Source: DSQK01 sp964550175 (GTDB taxonomy: Archaea; Nanobdellota; Nanobdellia; Woesearchaeales; ARS49). From it: a DNA stretch of 64,000 nt. The notes beneath the pieces are model-generated. The model did not search any database, was not told the DNA's origin, and saw only the letters and a program-made list of their open reading frames with translations. A program made the translations under genes and the position numbers. Where the stretch lies: positions 905,453 through 969,452 of the forward strand of contig CAZJXP010000001.1 of the NCBI GenBank assembly GCA_964550175.1, in the 5' to 3' direction. Positions 42,801 to 49,680 of this stretch are shown one piece after another (within the stretch, counting starts at the first letter, position 1; every line of letters starts with the position of its first letter).

Positions 42801-42938
42801 GCGGAGATGCGCCTTAAAGTGAAGAAAATCTTGAAAGATTATGGTTATCCTCCTGACAAAACCCAGAAAGCCACAGAAACAGTATTACAACAAGCTGAAC
42901 TTGTTGCAAAAAACTGGGCTGAAAAAACAACAATTTAA
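39831..42938 (+). CDS. hsdR: type I restriction endonuclease subunit HsdR
   Basis: 1035 residues, full length. N-terminal PD-(D/E)XK nuclease: PD at 145-146, then FELK at 159-162. Superfamily 2 translocase follows: TQGSGKS at 298-304 (Walker A), ADEAH at 401-405 (Walker B), TGTPIE, and motif VI in QAIARVNRVYEGKQGG. C-terminal helical domain binds the methylase core. All catalytic motifs are intact, so restriction should be active. Its end overlaps the convergent zinc-ribbon gene by four bases. Confidence 0.95.
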   Translation: MKNLITEADVEENVLHILKGLGYEIIRGDSEEYLPGGSKALRSSFKEVIVIEKLRSALKKINPTISEDVREQAIKIVLRTESQKLIVDNEHFHKLLVNGVSVPIKKGGEERYVTVKLFDFENVKNNDFTAINQFTIVENNVERRPDVIIFINGLPLVLFELKNLADEKADIRMAFDQCETYKAQLTALFRFNEILIISDGIEARVGTISSPWERFMQWKTIDGDTQEKGKTEIEILLKGMCAKERLLDIIQNFITFEKDEETIKKIAAYHQYWAVNKAIESTENARTGNKKAGVVWHTQGSGKSLTMVFYSGKLVSNFNNPTIIILTDRNDLDDQLCGTFAKCSDLLRQSPKQATDRKELQKLLKVSAGGIVFTTIQKFFPDDEKEKYPVLSERDNIIVIADEAHRSQYGFSAKILDKKDKTLITYGYAKYLRDALPNASFIGFTGTPIEKSDKSTLAVFGNYVDKYDIQRAVEDGATVRIFYESRLAKLELKPEERPKIDNDFEEVTEGEEVTGKEKLKSKWAQLAKVAGSPKRIALIAKDIVQHFEERTAVLEGKGLIVCMSRKICFDLYNEIIKVRPNWHNEDDNKGFIKIVMTGSASDPKEWQPHIRNKKRRKVIGNNLKNAKHELKLMIVRDMFLTGFDAPSLHTMYLDKAITGHTLMQAIARVNRVYEGKQGGLVVDYMGVGSELKKALMNYTASGGKSQPIFDQSQAVKLMWEKYEVVKDMFHGFNYKDFFQLRPEERISFVPAAMEHILKEKGKKERFAKETLALLKAFSLAVPSAKAMQIKEEVGFFQAIKSAIFKTTETKRDLEDKFDSAIKQILSKAVISDRIIDIFEAAGIQKPELSILSEGFLAEVKEMPQKNLAFEALKKLLNDEIRILSKRNTVQANSFMDLLDKTIKKYTNRSIEAAQIIEELIDLARKVRDEKDRGKELNMTIDEIAFYDALEVNDSAVKILGDKSLREIALKLTAVIRNSVTVDWTQRESVQAEMRLKVKKILKDYGYPPDKTQKATETVLQQAELVAKNWAEKTTI

Positions 42939-43039
42939 ACAAAAAATTCTCTTTTGTTGAGGTTGTATCCGCATACGAAACAGTAACCACGTGCGATTTC
43001 AGATGCGCTCTGTGTTCTATTGCATCGTGGGCAGTTCAT
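42935..43039 (-). CDS. 34-residue zinc-ribbon protein
   Basis: MNCPRCNRTQ ... GYCFVCGYNL gives two CxxC pairs in a 34-residue peptide. ATG 43039 overlaps the stop of the preceding small gene (ATGA). It is the last gene of the transfer operon and overlaps the end of hsdR. Probably a structural metal peptide; function unknown. Confidence 0.55.
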   Translation of the reverse strand: MNCPRCNRTQSASEIARGYCFVCGYNLNKREFFV

Positions 43040-43227
43040 ACGACACCTGTGGTTCTGCCGCAGTTGTAGCAGCATCCTGCTTCTTCGTCGTAGCCGTCTA
43101 AAGGCATCCAGCACTGGTTGCATATCATGGTTTTGTTCCTCCGGCTTTCCGCCGTACTCGTTTTCATGTTCGGCAGGAGTGCGGATTTTGTCGACGGTGG
43201 CTTTCGTTCGGCGGAACAGTGCCCCAT
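43036..43227 (-). CDS. 63-residue zinc-ribbon protein
   Basis: Starts with ATG 43227 on the VirB4 stop (TAATG). The C-terminal half has CNQCWMPLDGYDEEAGCCYNCG, a zinc ribbon. The N-terminal half is basic and unstructured; an internal Met before CNQC is an alternative start. Function unknown. Confidence 0.55.
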   Translation of the reverse strand: MGHCSAERKPPSTKSALLPNMKTSTAESRRNKTMICNQCWMPLDGYDEEAGCCYNCGRTTGVV

Positions 43228-46200
43228 TATCTTGTTCCCCCAGAGGGGAACTGCCTTTTGAGGAATCGAAGGATGTCCTGACGCAACAAAACGTTATCAC
43301 CAAAGCGATTGACGTAACGCTTGCGCCAATGGTTGTCAGTCAGAACGAAATACCATCGGTTCGGGTAGAGCTTGTGGAGCTGGGCAACCTTTTGCATCAA
43401 ATAGGTTGGATGTCGGCGCAGGTTACTGCCAGTCTCTATTTCCAAAGCAATTTCTTCACCCTTAGCGTTGGTGAATACAATATCTGGATTAATACTATCC
43501 GAACGCGCTGTTTCGTCCGTTCGCGCTTTCGATGTGTGCGATAATATTTCTTGATAAATAACGTGCAAAAGAAATGTGTGTTCTTTTGAGTGCCACCCTA
43601 CTTTCTTCACTAAATAATTTGCGTGCGTGCTTGAACGTAACGGAACATGACTGCTCTTTTCATAATTATTCTTCAATAAATAATTGATTTCCATGGGGTT
43701 TAATGCGCTCATTTTGTAAAAGCCCTTCTTCGTATCAAGCTCAATCGTTACTTTTTGACGCTGAATCGTTTCAGGAGTCACTACCGCAACATCTTTTGAA
43801 ACAAGGTCTTCAGGCTTGGTCGTAATCAAATTATGTTCATCATTCGTAGCAACAATCTTGATTTCTTGATGGTCATTCTCCATCATCAACAAGCCCTCAC
43901 CAACGTTCGCAGTAAGAAGATGTTCTCGTTCTGCATAACTGAGATGAAATACGTCTTGAACGCTGTTAATGATGGCTGCACGCTGACGTAAGAGAACATT
44001 ATACGCAGTATTCGCTAAAACTGCACGTCCGGCTTTGCTCGTGAGGAGATCAGCAACGTCTTGAGTAATCAATAACAAGCCTAAATTCCATTTACGGCAG
44101 GTCTTCACGACCTCAAAGACGTATCCTTCCTCACTCGCGTTCTGCAACAAACTCCACGCCTCATCAATAACCAAGAGCTTGCGCTCACGGCTCTGCTTCA
44201 TAATCGAATAAACATACTCCAAAATCAGAAACATGATAACAGGCTTGACCTGCTTCGGCATATCACCAATATTGAACACAACAAAAGGATTGTTTATCTC
44301 AAGCTGCGTTTGACGATTCAAAAAGCTAAAAACACCATCAACATACATTCGCAAACGATTCAGTAACGAAATGTAGGTTGAGCGTTCATACACACTCGCT
44401 GTCTGGCTCATTCTTTCAAGAACAGCATACAAATCAGACATCTTCGGCGGAACCGCCTCAGCAAGATCTTCAGTAATTCCTGCCTTCGAGTAGGCTTCAG
44501 TCACGGCACGATCAAGAACAGCCTTCTGAATCTCAGATAACTCTCCAAACATCACGCGAAACATATCCATCAATGCCAAACGCTTCTCGGCATAGGTATG
44601 GTTCAACAAATCCAAAGGATTAATCATCGTCTCACTCGTTCGAGAAATCGTGATGACACTACCGCCATACTTCTGCGCAAGCTTCACATATTCGCTCTGC
44701 GGGTCAATCACAATGACACGCGTTCCGTTCATCAAATAACGAGAAACAATCAATTTCGCCGTGTAACTCTTACCGCTACCTGACGTTGCAAGAATCGTCC
44801 CATTAGCATTAGCCAAAGCAAAAATATCCTTGATAATTGGCAACTGGTTCTTATTCAGCCCAAGAAATACACCATTATTCTCCAAAATCAAGAAAGGCGA
44901 AGTAAAAGGAAAAAACGAAGACAGCGCCTGCGTTGTGATATTGCGACGCAAGCCCAACTCATTCGTTGCAAAAGGCAAAACTGACTTCAAACCCTGCGCC
45001 ATGCGGTAACGCGGCACTTTTGGAGTAATCAAAATACTATTCAGCTGCGACTGTACCGTACGACAAAGAATGTCCAATTCCTTCTCATCCTTTGCCTTCA
45101 CGTTCACGTACAGACTGACGTTAAACAGCTTTTCCTGACCTTTCTGGACACTATCCAACACTCCTTTGGTATCTTGATACTGAATCTCCAATGAAGGCTG
45201 AAAACTGTGTTTTAATTCAGCAGCATACAAGTCAGCACGCTGCTTCTGCAACTCCTTATTCAGCATAACCATCGTAGTTTCTGTTGGAAACGGCTCGATG
45301 TGAATACTCAAATCGAAATTACCTGCTGCACGAACAATCTTGTCAAGAAAACCCTCTTCAACCGATCGCGGATATCCAACGGCTGCGATAACGCGATTAT
45401 AATATTCGTTGACCTTAATGTGGTCTGGCTTATTGCTAATCCATTCAGGAGCAACAATGTTGTAAATCGACTTGTCCTTCTTAAGCAATTCAGATCTTCC
45501 ACGAGGATTATTGAAGAAACGAATCAAAATATTGATGAGCTTTCGCCCACCCAAACGAACACTCTTCATATTCATTCCATTCAACAATTCTTCAAGAATG
45601 CGCAATTGCGCAGGCAAACCCATCGGGCTTTCTTGCACGCAAATGTAGAATTTACGGTTCGCAGCAACACGCTGCTTTGTGAGAGTGTCGAGATAATTCT
45701 TGTGTGCGTTAAATAAGGTCTTGCTTATCTCCTGATTCGTAATCTTTGTCGCTAACTGCGCAACATAATTACTCAGATTAAGGTCATCCGTATACATCAC
45801 GATCTGTATCGGAAAGTCAAGAGCGTTCAACAACTTCTGAAACGCACGAATAATGCTATCCTTCTCGTCTTTCGGCTTAATCTTGAAATTCAGCGGCTCA
45901 ACCTCAAGAACCGCCACCCTTTTTTCTTGCTTCCCGTCCTGCAATACGTAACAAGCGTTCTCGACCGCATTTAGCTTCAAGTATTTCTTGAGCTTAGGAC
46001 TAAACAAGGAGGCATCTCTGAACTGCCACCACGCCCACAAATCACGCATTTTTGACAAGAGATCAAAATACATGAACGGAACAGCAAGAGCAATAGGAAC
46101 GCTCAGTAAAGCAATCCGTGCGGGTAACGAAAAGGGAGTCTTTGCGTAAATCAAAAACGCAAGAAGTCCTGCCAGAGCAGCGTAACCGAACTGTTCCATC

Positions 46201-46259
46201 GTCAAATTAAACACAATGCGTTCTTTATACTGCAAACTTTGAGGAATTTCGTAGGTCAT
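43227..46259 (-). CDS. virB4: PrgI-VirB4 conjugation ATPase with an extra C-terminal domain
   Basis: 1010 residues from ATG 46259 (overlaps the VirB6-like stop). N-terminal 90 residues are a PrgI-like membrane domain (EIPQSLQYKERIVFNLTMEQ, two hydrophobic helices), then a VirB4/TraC ATPase with ATSGSGKS near 491-498 and LLVIDEAWSLL as Walker B near 720. The last 130 residues are added: a winged-helix-like stretch, then NPDIVFTNAKGEEIALEIE, which resembles the PD-(D/E)XK-like core of replication-relaxation proteins. It should power assembly or DNA transfer at the membrane; the added domain may bind the origin of transfer. Confidence 0.85.
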   Translation of the reverse strand: MTYEIPQSLQYKERIVFNLTMEQFGYAALAGLLAFLIYAKTPFSLPARIALLSVPIALAVPFMYFDLLSKMRDLWAWWQFRDASLFSPKLKKYLKLNAVENACYVLQDGKQEKRVAVLEVEPLNFKIKPKDEKDSIIRAFQKLLNALDFPIQIVMYTDDLNLSNYVAQLATKITNQEISKTLFNAHKNYLDTLTKQRVAANRKFYICVQESPMGLPAQLRILEELLNGMNMKSVRLGGRKLINILIRFFNNPRGRSELLKKDKSIYNIVAPEWISNKPDHIKVNEYYNRVIAAVGYPRSVEEGFLDKIVRAAGNFDLSIHIEPFPTETTMVMLNKELQKQRADLYAAELKHSFQPSLEIQYQDTKGVLDSVQKGQEKLFNVSLYVNVKAKDEKELDILCRTVQSQLNSILITPKVPRYRMAQGLKSVLPFATNELGLRRNITTQALSSFFPFTSPFLILENNGVFLGLNKNQLPIIKDIFALANANGTILATSGSGKSYTAKLIVSRYLMNGTRVIVIDPQSEYVKLAQKYGGSVITISRTSETMINPLDLLNHTYAEKRLALMDMFRVMFGELSEIQKAVLDRAVTEAYSKAGITEDLAEAVPPKMSDLYAVLERMSQTASVYERSTYISLLNRLRMYVDGVFSFLNRQTQLEINNPFVVFNIGDMPKQVKPVIMFLILEYVYSIMKQSRERKLLVIDEAWSLLQNASEEGYVFEVVKTCRKWNLGLLLITQDVADLLTSKAGRAVLANTAYNVLLRQRAAIINSVQDVFHLSYAEREHLLTANVGEGLLMMENDHQEIKIVATNDEHNLITTKPEDLVSKDVAVVTPETIQRQKVTIELDTKKGFYKMSALNPMEINYLLKNNYEKSSHVPLRSSTHANYLVKKVGWHSKEHTFLLHVIYQEILSHTSKARTDETARSDSINPDIVFTNAKGEEIALEIETGSNLRRHPTYLMQKVAQLHKLYPNRWYFVLTDNHWRKRYVNRFGDNVLLRQDILRFLKRQFPSGGTR

Positions 46260-47176
46260 TCTCGGTAATCCTTCCGGACGTTCGCCCAATGCTCGCGACC
46301 AAGAGGCTCAGCAGTTTTCTCCTCTTTCTTCCCTGCAGCAGCCCCCGCAAGAAAATGCCCTTTCAAGAACAACACGCCGCGAGCAATATCCGTGCGCAAA
46401 AGACCAAAGACTGCCCGAACAATCGCTAAAACAGCAAGCAAAAGCATCCCGATATTGATGCTCCAGAAACTACCAATCATAAAGAAAATCTTGAGCGTAT
46501 CATAAAATCCTATTTTCATAACTTCAGAATTAACCAGAAAAACCAAGCTCGCAAAGAAAGGAATAAACAATATGAAAGCACACGAACTGATGATAAATTT
46601 ACCAATGTCGCGCAACGGCGGAATAAAATAAAAGAAAATGCCGAACGGAAAAAAGATTGCTCCAACAAGACAACCAAGATAATTAATCGAAAGCAAAATC
46701 AACGTAATGCAAATCGTCACCAAATAGAACCCTCCAAACGTCAATTGCAATGCTGTGCTAATGCCGTCATCAATCGTGAACAAGAAGAAATTTGGATCAA
46801 TCATTCCCACAATTCCTGAAGTCAAGCTCGAAGCAATCTGCGCAATCCATCCATATAACAAAAAGCTTGCCTGAACAAAAATCATCATCAAGAGCGCATT
46901 CTGAAGCCATTCTTTCGCTTTTGCGCGTCTTTCCGCGCTCATTCCTGAAATAATGAAGTTAAACCCTGCGCCGAGTATAAATAAGCCATAAAACACGCTA
47001 ATGACGTACACCATCGCAGCCCAAATCGGATGCAAAATGTCAAGCGTCGCAGGCGTTGTAACCAGAAACTTCAGCGCAGCCAAAACTGGCTTTATCGGTG
47101 CGTTTAGGACGCTCAACGCAAACTGTGCGAGAGCGTCCGTGATGCACGAAGGCAGGTCTGATATGTCGCAGCTCAT
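46256..47176 (-). CDS. VirB6/TrbL-like polytopic membrane protein
   Basis: 306 residues from ATG 47176, which overlaps the pilin-like stop (ATGA). Six to seven transmembrane helices in the TrbL/VirB6 arrangement (IWAAMVYVISVFYGLFILGA, FGGFYLVTICITLILLSI, SINIGMLLLAVLAIVRA), with a Cys-containing extracytoplasmic N terminus and a charged cytoplasmic tail (KKEEKTAEPLG). Likely the channel component of the transfer apparatus next to VirB4. Confidence 0.75.
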   Translation of the reverse strand: MSCDISDLPSCITDALAQFALSVLNAPIKPVLAALKFLVTTPATLDILHPIWAAMVYVISVFYGLFILGAGFNFIISGMSAERRAKAKEWLQNALLMMIFVQASFLLYGWIAQIASSLTSGIVGMIDPNFFLFTIDDGISTALQLTFGGFYLVTICITLILLSINYLGCLVGAIFFPFGIFFYFIPPLRDIGKFIISSCAFILFIPFFASLVFLVNSEVMKIGFYDTLKIFFMIGSFWSINIGMLLLAVLAIVRAVFGLLRTDIARGVLFLKGHFLAGAAAGKKEEKTAEPLGREHWANVRKDYRE

Positions 47177-47571
47177 ACGAAGAGTTGCACCACAAACGGA
47201 GCTGCCCAAATCACGACCAAACCAACCACGACATACGTAATCGTGTGCTTGGCGCTGTCACGCTTCATCAAGTCATTACCCGCAGTCATGTAAATGATTC
47301 CCGCAATGACCAAAAATATCGCGGCTACTGCCGTTGCAATGTATTTGATGAAGCTGTAAATCTTCCAGACTGGCTCCAAAATCTTGTCAAATGTACTCGT
47401 GTCACCAAAATCACTTGGCGGCATTGCTTGCGCTAGTGCCGAAGTCACCGTCACCGTCAGCATCAAGACTGCCAAGATTGACATCAGTGCGCATCGGAAC
47501 CCCTGGCTCAAACCCGACTTCGGGTCGGGTTGAGTTTTGGGCTCTGGATTCTTGTCTTTGTTTTTTGCCAT
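47173..47571 (-). CDS. VirB2/TrbC-like pilin-type protein
   Basis: 132 residues. Basic N terminus, signal-like helix (MSILAVLMLTVTVTSALAQ), then two hydrophobic helices (YIATAVAAIFLVIAGIIY and YVVVGLVVIWAAPFVVQL) separated by a short basic loop, the VirB2/TrbC layout. ATG 47571 has GGAGGT nine bases upstream. Its first 161 bases overlap the preceding gene in another frame. An alternative start at 47484 would begin directly at the signal helix. Confidence 0.75.
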   Translation of the reverse strand: MAKNKDKNPEPKTQPDPKSGLSQGFRCALMSILAVLMLTVTVTSALAQAMPPSDFGDTSTFDKILEPVWKIYSFIKYIATAVAAIFLVIAGIIYMTAGNDLMKRDSAKHTITYVVVGLVVIWAAPFVVQLFV

Positions 47572-47758
47572 GTTCGTATACCTCCGCGTGTATTTCTCCT
47601 TGTGTCATCAGAAAAACAAACAAAATGAGCGATAGCACTCCGCCAATTACGAAAATGCCTGTCCAACTTCCGCCGTAAAACATTTTCAGGACAAGACTCG
47701 TCGGCAAGTACAACAGCCAATAAGCCCCAATCCACAACGCGCGGTGTCGAGAGTTCAT
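47411..47758 (-). CDS. small membrane protein overlapping the pilin-like gene
   Basis: 115 residues, two hydrophobic helices in the first 55 residues (IGAYWLLYLPTSLVL, IFVIGGVLSLILFVFL), similar in size to VirB3-type proteins, then a charged low-complexity tail. The tail region (last 53 codons) is encoded in the same bases as the start of the pilin-like gene. ATG 47758 overlaps the upstream stop (ATGA), which supports it. Confidence 0.6.
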   Translation of the reverse strand: MNSRHRALWIGAYWLLYLPTSLVLKMFYGGSWTGIFVIGGVLSLILFVFLMTQGEIHAEVYEHGKKQRQESRAQNSTRPEVGFEPGVPMRTDVNLGSLDADGDGDFGTSASNAAK

Positions 47759-47886
47759 TCGAACCTCAGCTCCTCAAGATAGCAGTCCATACACAAATAC
47801 TGCTCATCGAGCTTCAGTTTCTTCTTGCAACGCTCACACTTTCGGAAACGTCGCGCGTGTTTTGCATACTTCCATTTACGTCGCAT
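47755..47886 (-). CDS. 43-residue zinc-ribbon protein, first gene of the transfer operon
   Basis: Begins at ATG 47886 with MRRKWKYAKHARRFRK, then CERCKKKL and CMDC as a four-Cys zinc site. GGAGGT lies about 12 bases before the ATG. Overlaps the next gene (ATGA). Basic and small, so nucleic-acid binding is likely but unproven. Confidence 0.6.
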   Translation of the reverse strand: MRRKWKYAKHARRFRKCERCKKKLKLDEQYLCMDCYLEELRFE

Positions 47887-47915
47887 AGCTATCGCTACCT
47901 CCAATGATTTTGAAA

Positions 47916-47954
47916 GAGGGCGGGCAAGCCCTGCCTGAACCAACCCGCCCCCTC
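47916..47954 (-). promoter_or_regulatory. GC-rich hairpin in the leader of the transfer operon
   Basis: Arms GAGGGCGGG (47916-47924) and CCCGCCCCCTC (47944-47954) pair, with a further small stem inside. It stands between the TATA box at 48001 and the first start codon, just upstream of the GGAGGT, in an otherwise AT-rich element. Could act as an attenuator or protein-binding site. Confidence 0.5.
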
Positions 47955-48000
47955 AGTTTTTGCCGTCAGTTCCGCACTAACATACTACTGCCAGAAAACA

Positions 48001-48009
48001 AATATAAAC
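48001..48009 (-). promoter_or_regulatory. TATA box of the transfer operon
   Basis: AGTTTATATT on the minus strand; the first start codon is about 115 bases downstream, giving a leader of about 90 bases with the hairpin at 47916-47954. Confidence 0.5.
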
Positions 48010-48032
48010 TTTGTACAACGATTGTGCGCACA

Positions 48033-49238
48033 TCACGTTCTCAATCCCATTGCAAGAATCTTTTCTGCAAGGAACTTCTGCACATCAACATCTTTCAACA
48101 ACGAACTCATCAAGTTATTCACCTGCGAATTCGCTTCTTCTTTTTGCAAGAGGTTTTGTTGTGCTTGGATAGCGGTCTTTTCGTCAAGAATGCCTGCGCA
48201 CTTCATGCAGTAGAGACTGTCTTGCATGTTGATGGTGTCGCAGCGCGAACAGACTTTCGGACTAACGGGTTTCACTTCTTGTCGTTCTTTCAGTCCATTA
48301 ATGGTCAATATTGCGCCATCAAGGTCTTTACCACTCATGTGCACATACGTGCTCGCCATATCGCTCCCTTGCGTCCAACCAAAATAATGATTCATTTGAA
48401 ACTCAGTCAAATGATTCGCCATCATACTCGCACGAGAATGACGAAACACGTGCGGATTACACCTTTTCTTGATTCCTGCCTTGCGGAACGCGTCACGAAT
48501 GACCTTTGATAACGCAGAATACGTCATCGCTTCATGATAGTGCGTTGCACCAACATTAACCCAAACAGGAGCATCCGGATCACTACGGAACGGATGACAA
48601 TTTATCCACGTTGCCAAATGAGGACTGTTCTTGATAATACGGATGCGACGACTTCCCGTCTTACCATGCACATTCAAAATTGCCCCGTGCTTATCAAAAG
48701 AAACATTACGAATCCGAAGCGTACCAATTTCGCCAATACGACATCCCGATTCGGTCAAACTGCCAAGAAATGCTTTGTTGCGAGGATGTTCACACGCAGC
48801 CATACCTCGCGCAAGCTCATCCTCCGTAAACAAATCATCTTGCGAAAGAACAGGAATATCTTTTGCCTTAACGGTCGTCTTAATCCATTTGACTTCCGCA
48901 GGATATTCCTCATTCTTCCCACGCAACCACTTATAGAACTTCTTCAAAATGGTGCGGTAGGAGACTTTCGTCCAAATACTCCACTCCCTACCCTCAATCT
49001 CGGCAACCACTTTCTTCAAATCATCAATCTTTGCCTTACTAAAATCTTTACCCAACATCACGGCAAGGCTCCGAGACACCTCCATCAGTTTCACCAAACG
49101 AGGCTTACTTAACCCTAAAACGAGGCAATCAGCGTAGAACTTCTTGATCAAGACCTTGTTCGCCAAGCTCGTATCACAAGCCTCCAAATAGCTCAATTCA
49201 CGCTTCAAACGAAGCGCATAGTCGTGGATATCATCCAT
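48033..49238 (-). CDS. int: tyrosine recombinase (integrase) with C-terminal zinc ribbon
   Basis: 401 residues. SAM-like N-terminal domain to about 120, catalytic domain with R167 (ESGCRIGE), K193 (HGKTG), H263-R266 (HVFRH), W288 and nucleophile Y298 (STYVHMSG). An unusual C-terminal extension carries CSRC and CMKC (about 332-355), a zinc ribbon, and a Gln-rich helix. The gene is intact and lies 85 bases from the tRNA-Asp attachment site, so it should integrate and excise the element. Confidence 0.92.
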   Translation of the reverse strand: MDDIHDYALRLKRELSYLEACDTSLANKVLIKKFYADCLVLGLSKPRLVKLMEVSRSLAVMLGKDFSKAKIDDLKKVVAEIEGREWSIWTKVSYRTILKKFYKWLRGKNEEYPAEVKWIKTTVKAKDIPVLSQDDLFTEDELARGMAACEHPRNKAFLGSLTESGCRIGEIGTLRIRNVSFDKHGAILNVHGKTGSRRIRIIKNSPHLATWINCHPFRSDPDAPVWVNVGATHYHEAMTYSALSKVIRDAFRKAGIKKRCNPHVFRHSRASMMANHLTEFQMNHYFGWTQGSDMASTYVHMSGKDLDGAILTINGLKERQEVKPVSPKVCSRCDTINMQDSLYCMKCAGILDEKTAIQAQQNLLQKEEANSQVNNLMSSLLKDVDVQKFLAEKILAMGLRT

Positions 49239-49322
49239 GGTTGTGTCCAGTAATACACTGCAGAAAGAAGCTTAAAAAGCTTGTACGCCGTTTGTCCGCA
49301 AAGGACAGACGTCGAACCTAAT

Positions 49323-49339
49323 GTTAAACGCCCTGGCCG
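49323..49339 (+). repeat. right attachment repeat inside tRNA-Asp
   Basis: GTTAAACGCCCTGGCCG, identical to 26720-26736. It covers the last 11 bases of tRNA-Asp and six bases beyond it. GACAGACGTC lies 10 bases before it, as at the left end. Confidence 0.85.
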
Positions 49340-49400
49340 GGATTCGAACCCGGGTCGAGACCGCGACAGGGTCCCATCCTGACCGCTAGACTACCAGAGC
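49329..49400 (-). tRNA. tRNA-Asp (GTC)
   Basis: Acceptor GCTCTGG with CCAGGGC, D arm GTCT...GGAT, anticodon stem GGACC/GGTCT with loop CTGTCGC (anticodon GTC), T arm CCGGGTTCGAATCCCGG, discriminator G73. No encoded CCA. TATA box TTTATAAA at 49425-49432. It is the integration site of the element; integration restored the 3' end. Confidence 0.95.
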
Positions 49401-49494
49401 ATACTTGCCCATCCTTCGAGGCGCTTTATAAAGATTATGGTATGCGATGAGTAAAGTCACTTGCTTCCTTGCCATTGGTGTCCCAGGCAGATAT

Positions 49495-49536
49495 CTCGAA
49501 CGTTGCGTTCGAGAATTGTCGAACTCAGAGTTCGAC
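49495..49536 (+). other. two consecutive perfect hairpins
   Basis: CTCGAACG-TTG-CGTTCGAG (49495-49513) and GTCGAACT-CAG-AGTTCGAC (49518-49536), both 8-bp stems with 3-base loops, four bases apart, followed by ATTTTTG and repeat copy D. The two stems share the core CGAAC, suggesting a paired binding site or a structured RNA. Confidence 0.6.
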
Positions 49537-49613
49537 ATTTTTGAGTTCGTTTTATTGTAAACTAAATTCTGAACTTAACGACGAAACAAAAACGACCGGC
49601 GCGAACCAACGTG
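49537..49613 (+). repeat. dispersed intergenic repeat, copy D
   Basis: ATTTTTGAGTTCG, then TAAATTCTGAACTTAACGACG, AAACAAAAACGACCGGCGCG and AACCAACGT. The middle resembles copy G, the end is identical to copy A over 17 bases. Confidence 0.7.
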
Positions 49614-49680
49614 CGGGAGCATTAACGACTATTTTCAAGCAAAACCTTTAAAAGCAGTCCTCAGCAAGATGTTTTCAGCC

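Larger units (their letters stand above)
26720..49339. mobile_element. integrated element (about 22.6 kb) in the 3' end of tRNA-Asp
   Basis: Bounded by identical 17-bp repeats at 26720-26736 and 49323-49339 that include the last bases of tRNA-Asp(GTC). A tyrosine integrase gene lies just inside the tRNA end. Cargo: HNH endonuclease, ribbon-helix-helix proteins, an Lrp-like regulator, a CARF regulator between two defence-like operons, and a type IV secretion-like transfer module. The whole interval reads AT-richer than the flanking host genes. The intact int gene and complete tRNA indicate a pICE/phage-style site-specific integration. Confidence 0.85.
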
